A stretch of 46,551 nt of DNA from an uncultured Subdoligranulum sp. (GCA_904374465.1 CAJFFY010000018.1:1-46551), one strand, 5' to 3'. Positions 26,163 through 35,317 are shown, counted from the stretch's first letter. Notes: generated from the sequence alone by a model not told the origin. Program-made: numbers and translations.

Positions 26163-26168
26163 GTATAG
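26163..26168 (-). promoter_or_regulatory. -10 box of the amber-interrupted surface gene
   Basis: TATACT on the minus strand preceded by TGC (extended -10); -35 weak. AGAGGT precedes the ATG at 26126. Confidence 0.45.
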
Positions 26169-26198
26169 CATTTTTTGCCAGATTGAAAAGAGACAACA

Positions 26199-26229
26199 AC
26201 AAAGCCCCGGCCGGGGGCCGGGGCTTTGT
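26199..26229 (-). terminator. terminator of the 1986-residue surface protein gene
   Basis: Strong stem AAAGCCCCGGCC/GGCCGGGGCTTT; on the minus strand it is followed by GTTGTTGT, a poor T run, so termination may be partial and the next surface gene may receive read-through. Confidence 0.6.
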
Positions 26230-26263
26230 CTGGTGTAGGAGGTCCCCCCTTGCGGGGTTATCC

Positions 26264-29200
26264 TCAGTGATTGCGTTTACGGCGGTAGAGTGTCAGACCA
26301 CCCAGCGCCAGGGCACTGGCCACCAGCAGCACGCCCCACAGGGCCGGGTTGCTGTCGTCGCCGGTCTGGGCAATGGTGGAAGCACCACCGCCCGCGCTGC
26401 TGCCGGACTTGGGCTCATAGATGCCCTGCACGTTGCCGTAGCCGGACAACTGCTTCACCGATTCCAGATAACCGCAGTGATCGCAGCGGTAGCCCTCGTC
26501 GGTGGCAGTCCAGTTGTGGTATCCGCAGGCCGGGCAAGTGTAATACGGCGTGTTGCCGGAGGACGCAGCGGCCTGGGGTGCGGGCGTGGCGGCAGGGCTG
26601 CTGCCGGAATCCTTGCCGGAGGTCGTGGTTTCTTCCTCAGCCTGTGCCGTCTGCTCGGTGCGCTTCTGCCAGCTGATGGCAATGGGCGACAGGCTGTGCA
26701 CGGTGAATTGCAGGCCGTTTTCCGCCTTGGTCACCGCCAGGGTTTCCACCGCACCGGGGGTGCCGGTGGTGAGCATATGGGTCACCACAAAATCAAAATC
26801 GGTGGCATTGGTGCCGTCGGGATAGGGCAGGGTCACCCGGATACCTTCTGCCGGGAAGTTTTCCTTGGTGGCCTGCGTCCAGGTCTTGCCGCCGTCCGCG
26901 CTGTAGTAGAGTTTCACATCGTGCAGAACGGTATTCTGCAGGGTAACCCCGGACAGCTGCTGGACCGCGTACTTGAACATTTCTTCCAGTACAGCCTGGC
27001 TGGTGGGGAAGCCCGCTTCCTGCAGGACATGGGGCACATAGGGCAGCCCCTCGGTGGATTCCAGGCGGAACCGTTCGTCGCTGTCGGGCAGCAGGGTGGC
27101 CTGTGTCACGGTCAGCAGGGCATATTCCCCGATCTGGAACCGGTAGTTGACGGCTGCCGGTTTGGCCATCAGGCTCTGCATCATCTCCTGGCAGTTGGCC
27201 CAGTGGATGGAATAGTACCCGGCCTTCTTGCTCTCCGGCCAGCCGGTAAAGGTGGCTTCCTGGTCGAAGGTCATATCCTCCCCTTCCAGTGCACCGCTCC
27301 ACACCAGGCGGGCGGTGGGCAGGTTCTCCTCGGTCGTAATCTGGTTGCTGGAAAGCTCCAGTCCCACCGTAAAGAGCCGCGGCTCCACTTTCACGGTGAC
27401 CATAATGCTGGCTGTGGTGTAATCCCGGGTAGCATCCGGGGTAAAATGCAGCACAACGCTGTACTCCCCGACATTTTTCAGTTCCGGAGTACCCGCATCC
27501 AGGGCCCAGGTGCCGGGCACCGAGGCCTCGGGTTTCAGGTCTGCCAGCGTGACGGTTTTTCCGTCGTAGGTTTTGGTCACACCCAGGGCGCTGACCTGAG
27601 GCACTACCTTGGCATCCAGCGCAAAGACGGTGCTGCCGGTCTGCGGCGCAGAGGAATAATTGGTGTATGCCGGATCGGGGGTAAAGACCCAGTACAGGGT
27701 CATCTTTTCCCCCTCCTGCCCGGAGAAGACATGGTCTGCGGGCAGCTGCCGGGTATGGGCTTCGTCCGCATACCAGGCCACGGTACCCCGGAGTGTCTCA
27801 CCGGCCACACCGGCGGCGGTGGCGGCCACATTGACGGTGTCCAGACCGTTGCCGATCTTCACCGGCTGGTCGGCCACACCGGCATAGGTGTAGGCAGCGG
27901 GGGCGATGGAAGCCGTGACGGTTTCGGGGAAGGTAAGAACATAGTTGCCGTTGTTCCAGGCAGCCCCGGCGGCATCCACCGCGACGGTCAGGTTTTCGCC
28001 CACGTCCTTGCGGGCAAAGGCAGCCTTCAGGCCGGTGATGGTCAGGGACTCCCCTGCCACACCGGTATCTGCCGTGACAGTCACCGTGGCATCGGTGGTG
28101 CCGTCATACACTTTATCCTCTGCCGTCACCTGGGCCGCAATCTTTTTGGGTTGAATGGTATAGCCGTACACCAGGGTTCCCGTGTAGTTGCCCTTGCCTT
28201 GCAGGGTAGCCTGGTAGCTGCCGGCATCCTTGGCGGACGCGTCGGTCACGGTGAAGTCCGTTCCGGCCTGCAGCTCCGTGCCGGATGCATCCGTCAGGAT
28301 CACCCGGATACCGGTGAGCTGCTGCTCCGCACCGTTGTACACAAAGGTGTCGGTATCCGCCGTGACCCGGGCGCCCTCGAGGCTTACGGGCAGGACCTGC
28401 ACGGTCAGGTCCGCTTCGGCATCTTTATAATTTTTGTCGCCGGCGTATACAGCCGGGAAGACATTATCACCGACATTGCCTACAGAGGTCCCGGCGTCCT
28501 TCCAGGCCCAGCCTTCGGGCAGGGCCACTTCGGACAGGGTATCCCCGTAAGCAGCCGTCAACGTATCGGTGGGAACGGTGGGATCCGCCTTGGCAATGGC
28601 ATTTTTCAGCGCCACAGCCGCGATATCCGCGTGGTTGGCATCGCCTGCCACCTTGTACCAGACGGTGTACGCCCCGGCATCGGTGGCCGTGGGCAGTTCC
28701 TCGGAATAGGGGCCGTTTTCCGTCAGGGCATACTGGATGGTTCCGCCCTCGGCGGTGCCCGCCGTGATCAGGGTCTGCGGCTGGCCGTTGTAGGTCAGGT
28801 CCGCCACTGCCTGGGGCTGGGTGGTAACCTGGGCATCCGCCTTGGTGATGGTCACCCGGACCCGTAGCTCCACGGTGGTGTAGGTTGCGGTGTCGTCGGG
28901 CGTGAAAACCAGCACTTTTTCGCCGGAATCCGCCACGTTCCGGGGCGCTTCGCCCTCCCAGGCCCAGCTGCCCGGCACATCTGCGGTAGTTTTCAGCTGG
29001 TCCACGGTGACGGGCTGGCCGTCATAAACTTTGGTGTACGCTTCCGCACTGACCACGGGCACCTGCAGGGCCTCCACGGTCAGCACCACCCGCACGGTGG
29101 CGTCCTGGTAGTTGGTGGAGGAAATGACCACCGGCAACACGGCGGTAGCCCCCGTCGTTCCCTGACCGGACAACGTGTAACGCACGGTACCGTCTGCAGC

Positions 29201-32200
29201 CACCGACCAGTCGGTGACCAGGTTGTTGTCATCCTGCTTGGTACCGGCCGTATAGGTCAGCGTGCCGGCATCCTCGGGCATCAGGCCGGCCACCGAGAGG
29301 GTCTTTTCGCCCGTTTCGGTGACAAAATACTGCACGGTCTGCTCACTCAGCTGCGGTGCCTCCGCCTGGGCGATGGTCACGTTACCCGCCACCACACAGG
29401 AGGACGGGATGGTATAATTTCCGGCAGCTGCGCCGGTGAGTTGCAGGTTATTCAGGTTGATTGCCTGGTAGGCACTGGCATCCGCGGCGTCCACCGTGGC
29501 CTGCAGGGCCGTCAGGTCCAGCGCCACGTCGTCCCCCGTCACGGGGGTGGCCAACACAGCGGCAGTCACCTGCACAGAGGCCGAACCGTCATAGGTCTTG
29601 TCCTCCGCCGTGACACTTTCCACCGTAAGGGCTCTGGCCGAAGCCGTACCCGCCAGGGTGGTGGAGGTTTCGGTATAGGTGGCATCGCCGGCCTTGGTGA
29701 CGGTCACCGAGAAGTCCCCCACGCCGGTGACCTGGACGGATACATTGGCGGGGTCAGTGCCTTCCACCAGTTTCACCGGACCGTCACAGCTCCAGCGGAG
29801 GGCACCGCTGCCGCTGCCGCCCGTGACGGACAGCGCAAACACATCCCCGTAGGCGGGCTTCTGCTGCCAGCCGGAAACGGTCAGTGCGGCCTGTTCCTGG
29901 TCCTGGGGTGCCTGTTCCTCGGTATTGGAATAGCCGCCGGTGACGGCATAGACGATGCCGTGGTCGGCGGAAAGTACCGGGTAGGTATCCTTCGGGTTGC
30001 CGTTGTCCAGGTTCTGGCGCCAGACGTTGGCCTCGCCGGGATTTTCGCCGTTGAGCAGGTAGGTCACTTCGCCGCTGGCAAAAGCGTCCTGAGGCTGGGG
30101 GGTAGCTCCCCCCTTCACAAAGCTGCCCTCGCCTTCGCCGGCATCCGCGGTGGTGTCCAGGTAATAACAGTTACTGACCCGGGAGTTGGGCCAACTCACA
30201 CCTGTGATACCGCCCACATACCGGCTGTCCGAACTGCTTTGGATGGTGCCCATGCTGTAGCAACCGGTGATGATGCCTCTATTGGAAGAAGCAATGCCGC
30301 CTGCGTTCTCCGTACTGGAGATCGAACCCAGATTGTAGCAATTTTCAATTCTGGCCAGAACAGAGTTACTATTGACAATACCGCCTGCCTGGCTGAAGTT
30401 GGGAGCCAGATCGGCCAGGTTGCCGCAGTTGCGGATGGTACCGGAGTTATCGTACGCAATACCACCCGTCACCGTGCTGCCGGCCGTCACGCTGGCGAGG
30501 ATCAGGTTTTCCACCACACCTTGGCTGTCGATGCTGCCGAACAGGGAGCTATAATACCCCTCGGGGTTCAGACCGGAGACGGAATATCCCTGGCCGTCAA
30601 AGACACCAGCATAGGCGCTGCCGGTGCCACCTTCGCCGATGGCGGTCCATGCTTTGTCCTGCAGATCAATGTCCTTGGTAAGGACGGCGTCGGCGGTAAT
30701 ATCCTTTGCGTCAAATTCCGCATAGGTGGTATCGCCGTTCACCAGTGCCGCAAACCAGAAGAAGTTGCCGGCATTCCCGATCTGATAGACCCCGTCCTGC
30801 AGTTCTGCCGGCTGATAGAATCCGCATTCACATAAGCCGTCGGCATCGTAGCTGTGGGTGTGCACTGCCTGGTCGGGGTTGTAATCGGTATCGGACAGAG
30901 TAAGAATATCGGTATTGTAGAGATCGATGATTTCCTGGTCATAAGTATAGGTGATGGTGTGGCCAATTCCCTGGGCCATGTAGCCCTCTTTCACGCTTCC
31001 CGTGACACCCTTGAGGAAGAGCAGGTCGGGGGCCCCGGCGGTGCCTGTGTCGCAGTTGGTCACATCCACCAGATAGTTTTTACCGTCCAGCGGTACGATA
31101 TTCCACATATGGCCGCCCGCGCCGGTGCCGCCTTGCATGACGCCGTTGACGGTGTAGCAGGGAATCCCGGACAGATCGCACAGGTACTGGAATGCCTTGG
31201 CATAGCCCTCGCAGACCACGTTGGTGGAGGGATCCCCGTCAAAGACATAGATCAGCTGCCAGGGATCGCCGTAGGGCGTGCCCTCGGTATCGGCAGCTTC
31301 GTGGTTATAACTGGTCAGGTCACAGATAGCATCCTTGTAGGCCAGCAGTTTTTCATAGGTGGTTTTGTCCTTGTTCTGGGACACAATCTCCTGGGCCTTG
31401 GTCAGAGCAGTCTGGGCCGCACCGGTTTTGGCGGTGCTCACACTGTAGAGATCGCTCGGATCCGCCCGATACCCCTCGGCCACCGGCATACTGATCATAT
31501 AGGGGGTGACCGATACCGTATTTCCGGATGCGGACAGACCATAGGCGATCTTTATACCGTCCGTTTTGTCAAACCAGTACAGCTCGGCCGGGCAATCCAC
31601 CAGCAGGCAGTCTACCACAAGACTTATATCGAGTTCCCTGGACACGGCTTCTTTCACCGCAGCTTCATCCCAGCCGGCAAGGCCCAGTTCCTCATAGGTC
31701 CAGGAAGGGACAAAGGTCACCGAAACTCGTTCTGTCCCGGTCACTTCACCCCGGGCCACCTGTCCCGCAAAGTCCTTAATCCAATTATAAACCCCCTGCT
31801 CATTCTCGTTCAGGGCGTCTCCGGTTGTACCCCAGTTGGCCATCGTGGAAGGTACGCGGTCGGGGTACATCTGCTGCTGCAGATAGAGGGCAAACAGCTC
31901 GTCGTTATCGGGCAGATCCGCGTCGGAGGTGTCTACCGTAACCTCCACCTCAAACACTTCTTCCTGGGGCCCATCCTCCTGGGACGCAGCCGCCGGGTCC
32001 TGTGTCTCCTGCTGGGTCTGCGTTGCCGCAGACTCCTGCTCGTTCTGCGATTCTTGCTGCGTTGCCGCAGGCTCCTGTTGGAGCGGGTCCGCCGTTTCCA
32101 CGGTGGCCATCTCCTGTGCCGACGCGGCAGGGACCGCCGTCGGCACATCTTCCAGCGCATAAACCGGCAGGGCGCCCATCAGGACCGACCATGCCAGCAA

Positions 32201-32224
32201 GACGCTGAGCAAACGTTTTTTCAT
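26264..32224 (-). CDS. giant cell-wall-anchored protein with transglutaminase-like, GLUG and YDG/MBG repeats
   Basis: A 1986-residue surface protein. In order: signal peptide (1 to about 23), a Gln/Glu/Thr/Ala-rich linker (to about 90), a transglutaminase-like domain with Cys338 in TNVVCEGYA, His372 in GGHMWN and Asp387 in YLVDVTNCD, a GLUG-type repeat region (about 535-700, GGIAYDNSGTIRNCGN and similar), many Ig-like YDG/MBG repeats (about 780-1650; signatures AEDKTYDGSA, TKVYDGQPV, LTYNGQPQT, AEDKVYDGTT, TKTYDGKTV), a unique domain, a Ser/Ala/Pro linker, a CPACGY-x12-CDHCGY zinc-ribbon-like segment, and the sorting signal IAQTGDDSN plus membrane helix and RRKRNH. The triad suggests peptide crosslinking or cleavage; repeats form a stalk. 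GGGGAGG sets the start. Confidence 0.88.
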   Translation of the reverse strand: MKKRLLSVLLAWSVLMGALPVYALEDVPTAVPAASAQEMATVETADPLQQEPAATQQESQNEQESAATQTQQETQDPAAASQEDGPQEEVFEVEVTVDTSDADLPDNDELFALYLQQQMYPDRVPSTMANWGTTGDALNENEQGVYNWIKDFAGQVARGEVTGTERVSVTFVPSWTYEELGLAGWDEAAVKEAVSRELDISLVVDCLLVDCPAELYWFDKTDGIKIAYGLSASGNTVSVTPYMISMPVAEGYRADPSDLYSVSTAKTGAAQTALTKAQEIVSQNKDKTTYEKLLAYKDAICDLTSYNHEAADTEGTPYGDPWQLIYVFDGDPSTNVVCEGYAKAFQYLCDLSGIPCYTVNGVMQGGTGAGGHMWNIVPLDGKNYLVDVTNCDTGTAGAPDLLFLKGVTGSVKEGYMAQGIGHTITYTYDQEIIDLYNTDILTLSDTDYNPDQAVHTHSYDADGLCECGFYQPAELQDGVYQIGNAGNFFWFAALVNGDTTYAEFDAKDITADAVLTKDIDLQDKAWTAIGEGGTGSAYAGVFDGQGYSVSGLNPEGYYSSLFGSIDSQGVVENLILASVTAGSTVTGGIAYDNSGTIRNCGNLADLAPNFSQAGGIVNSNSVLARIENCYNLGSISSTENAGGIASSNRGIITGCYSMGTIQSSSDSRYVGGITGVSWPNSRVSNCYYLDTTADAGEGEGSFVKGGATPQPQDAFASGEVTYLLNGENPGEANVWRQNLDNGNPKDTYPVLSADHGIVYAVTGGYSNTEEQAPQDQEQAALTVSGWQQKPAYGDVFALSVTGGSGSGALRWSCDGPVKLVEGTDPANVSVQVTGVGDFSVTVTKAGDATYTETSTTLAGTASARALTVESVTAEDKTYDGSASVQVTAAVLATPVTGDDVALDLTALQATVDAADASAYQAINLNNLQLTGAAAGNYTIPSSCVVAGNVTIAQAEAPQLSEQTVQYFVTETGEKTLSVAGLMPEDAGTLTYTAGTKQDDNNLVTDWSVAADGTVRYTLSGQGTTGATAVLPVVISSTNYQDATVRVVLTVEALQVPVVSAEAYTKVYDGQPVTVDQLKTTADVPGSWAWEGEAPRNVADSGEKVLVFTPDDTATYTTVELRVRVTITKADAQVTTQPQAVADLTYNGQPQTLITAGTAEGGTIQYALTENGPYSEELPTATDAGAYTVWYKVAGDANHADIAAVALKNAIAKADPTVPTDTLTAAYGDTLSEVALPEGWAWKDAGTSVGNVGDNVFPAVYAGDKNYKDAEADLTVQVLPVSLEGARVTADTDTFVYNGAEQQLTGIRVILTDASGTELQAGTDFTVTDASAKDAGSYQATLQGKGNYTGTLVYGYTIQPKKIAAQVTAEDKVYDGTTDATVTVTADTGVAGESLTITGLKAAFARKDVGENLTVAVDAAGAAWNNGNYVLTFPETVTASIAPAAYTYAGVADQPVKIGNGLDTVNVAATAAGVAGETLRGTVAWYADEAHTRQLPADHVFSGQEGEKMTLYWVFTPDPAYTNYSSAPQTGSTVFALDAKVVPQVSALGVTKTYDGKTVTLADLKPEASVPGTWALDAGTPELKNVGEYSVVLHFTPDATRDYTTASIMVTVKVEPRLFTVGLELSSNQITTEENLPTARLVWSGALEGEDMTFDQEATFTGWPESKKAGYYSIHWANCQEMMQSLMAKPAAVNYRFQIGEYALLTVTQATLLPDSDERFRLESTEGLPYVPHVLQEAGFPTSQAVLEEMFKYAVQQLSGVTLQNTVLHDVKLYYSADGGKTWTQATKENFPAEGIRVTLPYPDGTNATDFDFVVTHMLTTGTPGAVETLAVTKAENGLQFTVHSLSPIAISWQKRTEQTAQAEEETTTSGKDSGSSPAATPAPQAAASSGNTPYYTCPACGYHNWTATDEGYRCDHCGYLESVKQLSGYGNVQGIYEPKSGSSAGGGASTIAQTGDDSNPALWGVLLVASALALGGLTLYRRKRNH

Positions 32225-32247
32225 GACAAACCTCCCCTTATCTCACA

Positions 32248-32273
32248 ACAAAAAAGCGGTTTTTTCCGCTTTT
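32248..32273 (-). terminator. terminator-like hairpin in the leader of the giant gene
   Basis: On the minus strand AAAAGCGG-N6-CCGCTTTTTT, a complete intrinsic terminator shape, only about 24 bases before the start codon and downstream of the TATAAT box at 32329-32334. It may act as an attenuator. Confidence 0.5.
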
Positions 32274-32328
32274 CCATGCTTACCAAACCACACTTTTCCA
32301 CACCGGGGTGCAAAAGTCAATTTTTACT

Positions 32329-32334
32329 ATTATA
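32329..32334 (-). promoter_or_regulatory. -10 box of the giant surface protein gene
   Basis: Perfect TATAAT on the minus strand; upstream -35 candidate is weak (TTTCTG at 17 bp). Implies a leader of about 100 bases that contains the hairpin at 32248-32273. Confidence 0.5.
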
Positions 32335-32390
32335 ACACTTTTGTATCCCGTCAGAAATAGATTGATTGCACATTTTCCTGTATATTTTCT

Positions 32391-32417
32391 GTGCAAAATG
32401 TGCAAAATGTGCAAAAA
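32391..32417. repeat. three tandem 9-bp repeats
   Basis: GTGCAAAAT twice and GTGCAAAAA once, head to tail, beside the terminator of the permease gene. No function evident. Confidence 0.6.
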
Positions 32418-32442
32418 AGTCCCGGTCCTTGCGGGGACCGGG
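32413..32442 (-). terminator. intrinsic terminator of the permease gene
   Basis: Stem CCCGGTCC/GGACCGGG with six-base loop, followed on the minus strand by ACTTTTTT. Confidence 0.85.
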
Positions 32443-32451
32443 GAGAATTTT

Positions 32452-33570
32452 TTATAAAATCCAATACAAAAGCAGCAGCAATGCCAGCATGCCCACGTTG
32501 CACAGGGTGAACCAGACAAGGTAGGTGTTGCGCCGTTCGGGGCTGTTCTGGGCCACCAGCTTGTAGGAGATCAGGCTGGCCATTGACGCAATGAGCGTTC
32601 CCAGACCACCCAGGTTGCAGCCGATGAGCAGTCCCTGCCAGTCGGTGGTAAAACCGGAGAGCAGCAGCGCCGCGGGCACATTGCTGATGACCTGGCTGGC
32701 CAGCACCGACACCGCCACCACATGGCCTTCCAGCACCGAAGCGATGAAATCCTTGAACCAGGCCACGCTGCCCAGGTTGCCAATAAAGATAAAGAACGCA
32801 ATAAAGGTGCCCAGCAGCGAATAATCCACCTTGGCCAGCACCTGCCGGTCGTAGAAAAGCAAAAACACCGCTGCGATGGCTGCAATGACCAGGGGCGGCA
32901 CCACGTCAAAGATCCCCAGCAGGCACAGCCCAAACCCCACAGCGTACACCGCCAGGGTGCGGGGCGGCGCCAGTTTGCTCTGCACCGGGGCGGCCTGTAC
33001 CGGCACCGACTCGCACCGCAAAATCAGCAATGCCAGGCAGACCGCCGCCAGCGCCGCATAGGGCAGCATGAGCCCCACCAGCTGGAAAAAGCTCATGCCG
33101 GATTTTGTATAGAGATAAAGGTTCTGGGGGTTGCCCATGGGGGTGAGCATACTGCCCAGGTTGGCCGCCACCGTCTGCAGCACCACCAGCGGCACCACCA
33201 GCCAGTCCTGCCCCGCCATGTGCAGCACCACCAGGGCAAAGGGCACAAAGGTGATGAGGGATACGTCGTTGGTGATGACCATGCTGCAGAAAAAGGGCAG
33301 GAACACCAACACAAAGAGCATTTTGCGGGTGGTGTCGGTGTGGCGCAGCAGGCGGTTGCCCAGCCAGACAAACAGTCCGGCCTTCTGGAAGCCCTTCATG
33401 ACGGCCATGAGGCTGAACAGCATGGCCAGGGTTTCCCAGTCGATATACCCCGCATAGGCCGCACTGGGCGGGTTGAACGCCACCGACAGGATGGCCAGCA
33501 ACGCCGCAATGCACAACACCGTTTCCCGCTTGAAAAAGGCAGCCACCCGCTGCCCCAGACCGCTTTTCAT
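32452..33570 (-). CDS. ion-transporter-superfamily (ArsB/CitMHS-like) permease
   Basis: A 372-residue membrane protein with about ten helices. Two related half-repeats are visible: ITNDVSLITFVPFALVV...NLGSMLTPMGNPQNLYLY and ISNVPAALLLSGF...IGCNLGGLGTLIASMASLISYKL, the Asn-rich substrate/cation motifs of the ion transporter superfamily (arsenite, citrate, sulfate or dicarboxylate carriers, Na+/H+ antiporters). The exact substrate is unknown. The ATG at 33568-33570 is preferred over one five codons upstream because GAGG lies at better spacing. It is a single-gene unit behind a perfect consensus promoter and so likely well expressed. Confidence 0.83.
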   Translation of the reverse strand: MKSGLGQRVAAFFKRETVLCIAALLAILSVAFNPPSAAYAGYIDWETLAMLFSLMAVMKGFQKAGLFVWLGNRLLRHTDTTRKMLFVLVFLPFFCSMVITNDVSLITFVPFALVVLHMAGQDWLVVPLVVLQTVAANLGSMLTPMGNPQNLYLYTKSGMSFFQLVGLMLPYAALAAVCLALLILRCESVPVQAAPVQSKLAPPRTLAVYAVGFGLCLLGIFDVVPPLVIAAIAAVFLLFYDRQVLAKVDYSLLGTFIAFFIFIGNLGSVAWFKDFIASVLEGHVVAVSVLASQVISNVPAALLLSGFTTDWQGLLIGCNLGGLGTLIASMASLISYKLVAQNSPERRNTYLVWFTLCNVGMLALLLLLYWIL

Positions 33571-33607
33571 CTTCCTACGCCTCATTCATTACCAAATTTC
33601 CTACGGT

Positions 33608-33636
33608 ATTATAGAAAATGCGCAGCGGACTGTCAA
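33608..33636 (-). promoter_or_regulatory. perfect consensus sigma-A promoter
   Basis: On the minus strand TTGACA (33631-33636), 17-bp spacer, TATAAT (33608-33613): all twelve bases match. Drives the permease gene. Confidence 0.85.
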
Positions 33637-33650
33637 TTCCTTTTTTACAC

Positions 33651-33687
33651 AAAACGCCCGCCGGGCCCAGGGCCCGGCAGGCGTTTT
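33651..33687 (-). terminator. terminator of the TetR gene
   Basis: Sixteen-base-pair stem with one mismatch (AAAACGCC-GCCGGGCC and complement), two-base loop; TTTT flanks on each side. Confidence 0.7.
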
Positions 33688-33728
33688 GCGGGGAGGATGG
33701 CGGACGGTACCCGCTGACCGGCCGCCGG

Positions 33729-34319
33729 TTACAGAATCAGGTTGCGGGAGCGGTTCAGCCAGTATTGCAGTTGCCCGTCGTCGGTGATGCCCTTGTAATG
33801 GCGCAGAATGGTCTGGTAATACTCCGTCAGTTCCCGCTCGATCTGGTCGTCGGTCATTTCGCAGTAGTCGGTGGCCAGCATGACCCCCAGCCCGTAACAG
33901 CGGAACTGCATCTGGTAGTGCATACGGCGGGCGGTTTCCACATCCATCTCCAGGTTGTGGGAGAGCAGGCGGATGGTCTGGTCGTAGTTGATGTCATCCA
34001 GCAGCGTTTCGCCCCGCTCCCGGCGCCGTAAATACACAAAGCGGAACAGTTCCTTTTCCCGCCGGGCAAAATTCAGGAAATGCCGCCCGAATTCCTTGTA
34101 GTTGCTGAACCGGAACTGCAGATACTGCTGCCTTACATAGGGCAGCAGCTCCGCACGCAGATGGTCGATGTTCTCGAATTCATAGTACAGCGGCTGGGTG
34201 GAACACCCCAGTTCCGCCGCAATGTTGCGCACTGTCAGGGCGTTTTGCCCTTTTGCACGGATCACCTCGGTGGCGGCGTGCAGGATATCCTGCTTTTCCA
34301 CTTGCTTGGAACGCGGCAT
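33729..34319 (-). CDS. TetR/AcrR-family transcriptional regulator
   Basis: A 196-residue regulator. The N-terminal helix-turn-helix is QDILHAATEVIRAKGQNALTVRNIAAELGCSTQPLYYEFENIDHLRAELL. The C-terminal ligand domain (about 60-196) is alpha-helical with no recognised signature. AAAAGGAGG precedes the ATG at 34317-34319; the longer frame to 34646 overlaps the MBL gene. It is flanked by a permease gene and an MBL hydrolase gene, either of which may be a target. A TAACA-AG-TGTTA palindrome downstream of its -10 suggests autoregulation. Confidence 0.85.
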   Translation of the reverse strand: MPRSKQVEKQDILHAATEVIRAKGQNALTVRNIAAELGCSTQPLYYEFENIDHLRAELLPYVRQQYLQFRFSNYKEFGRHFLNFARREKELFRFVYLRRRERGETLLDDINYDQTIRLLSHNLEMDVETARRMHYQMQFRCYGLGVMLATDYCEMTDDQIERELTEYYQTILRHYKGITDDGQLQYWLNRSRNLIL

Positions 34320-34344
34320 GACGCCCTCCTTTTCATGTTTTTTG

Positions 34345-34372
34345 TAACAAGTGTTATTTTTATTCCATTGTA
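34345..34372 (-). promoter_or_regulatory. TetR gene promoter and candidate operator
   Basis: -10 TACAAT (34367-34372) on the minus strand with TTGCTT 16 bp upstream. A perfect palindrome TAACA-AG-TGTTA (34345-34356) lies at the transcription start region. Confidence 0.5.
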
Positions 34373-34436
34373 GCATACCCTGTTCAAAAAGCAACAGAAA
34401 TCTTGCCGTCCTTTTATTATTTTTTTGCGTTTTTAC

Positions 34437-34472
34437 AACAAAAGCCCGGCAAGGTCGCAAACTTTGCCGGGT
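34437..34472 (-). terminator. terminator of the MBL-fold gene
   Basis: Stem CCCGGCAA/TTGCCGGG with an eleven-base loop, then CTTTTGTTG on the minus strand. Confidence 0.65.
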
Positions 34473-34479
34473 CTTGGCA

Positions 34480-35295
34480 TCACAGGTCCAGGGCCTCGCC
34501 GCTGTGCAGCGGCCGCAGCCGGTCCCCCAGAATTTCCTGCAGCCGCTCCTGCGCAGGCCTGCCGGTACAGTGGCCGGTGAAAAACCGGGTGTGCCGGTAG
34601 CCTTGCAGCGCCCGGCCGGTTTTCTCGATGGTCTGCCACTCGGCATCGGTGTAGGGGTCGGCTTTTTTCATGTGGAAGCCGCTGATGACCACATCGGGGT
34701 CGTCACCGAACAATTCCCGGTAACGGTCCAGAATGTTCAGGATGCCACTGTGGGCACAGCCGGACAGCAGGATATGCTGCCCGTTCTGGGAAAGAACCAG
34801 ACACTGCTCATGGGAAAAATCATCCTGCACCAGATGACCGTCCGGTTCCGCCACCCGCAGTTCCAGGTTGCTCCGGGGCCAGAACCGCCGTCCCGTGATG
34901 CCGGCAAAGAGGAACAGCTCGTCGTCCAGGCGGCAGTCCCCGTCCAGCAAATGGAGGCGGGGCAGACCCAGGATGGCTTTGTCGATGCCGATATACCGGT
35001 CCCCGTGGTAGAAATCCCGTCCGGCCCCCCGCTGCATGTACACGGCGGCGCCGGGGGCCAGTTCCACCAGGCGCAAAAGGCCTCCCGCATGGTCATAGTG
35101 TCCGTGGCTGAGCACCACCGTATCCACCCGGGACAGGTCCAGTCCCAGGGCGGCGGCATTGTCCGCAAAGGCGCCGGTGGCCCCGGTATCCAGCAGCAGG
35201 GTGTGGTGTCCGGTTTCGATGTACAGGCTCAGGCCATGTTCGTGGGCACAGCCCGGTGCGCCGGGGGTGTTCTCGATGAGTGTGACGATCCGCAT
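34480..35295 (-). CDS. MBL-fold metallo-hydrolase
   Basis: A 271-residue metallo-beta-lactamase-fold protein. Metal ligands are in SHGHYDHAGG (HxHxDH), SGCAHSG and FTGHCTG, and an early Asp is in LLLDTGATG. The pattern HEHGLSLYIET...LLDTG and the SGCAHSGI block place it near the group annotated as dihydropterin-phosphate synthase-like MBL proteins in Firmicutes and archaea; the natural substrate is not known. AAAGGAGG precedes the ATG at 35293-35295. Promoter TTGGGC-N17-TATACT lies just upstream. Single-gene unit. Confidence 0.85.
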   Translation of the reverse strand: MRIVTLIENTPGAPGCAHEHGLSLYIETGHHTLLLDTGATGAFADNAAALGLDLSRVDTVVLSHGHYDHAGGLLRLVELAPGAAVYMQRGAGRDFYHGDRYIGIDKAILGLPRLHLLDGDCRLDDELFLFAGITGRRFWPRSNLELRVAEPDGHLVQDDFSHEQCLVLSQNGQHILLSGCAHSGILNILDRYRELFGDDPDVVISGFHMKKADPYTDAEWQTIEKTGRALQGYRHTRFFTGHCTGRPAQERLQEILGDRLRPLHSGEALDL

Positions 35296-35317
35296 GGCAG
35301 TTCCCTCCTTTGGGTCC

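Noticed and set aside
23751..26168. 805-residue plus-strand frame opposite the amber-interrupted gene
   Set aside because: Antisense shadow; the minus-strand protein has signal peptide, catalytic motifs and sorting signal.
25955..28867. 970-residue plus-strand frame opposite the surface proteins
   Set aside because: Runs antisense across two genes and their intergenic region with low-complexity composition; a shadow frame.
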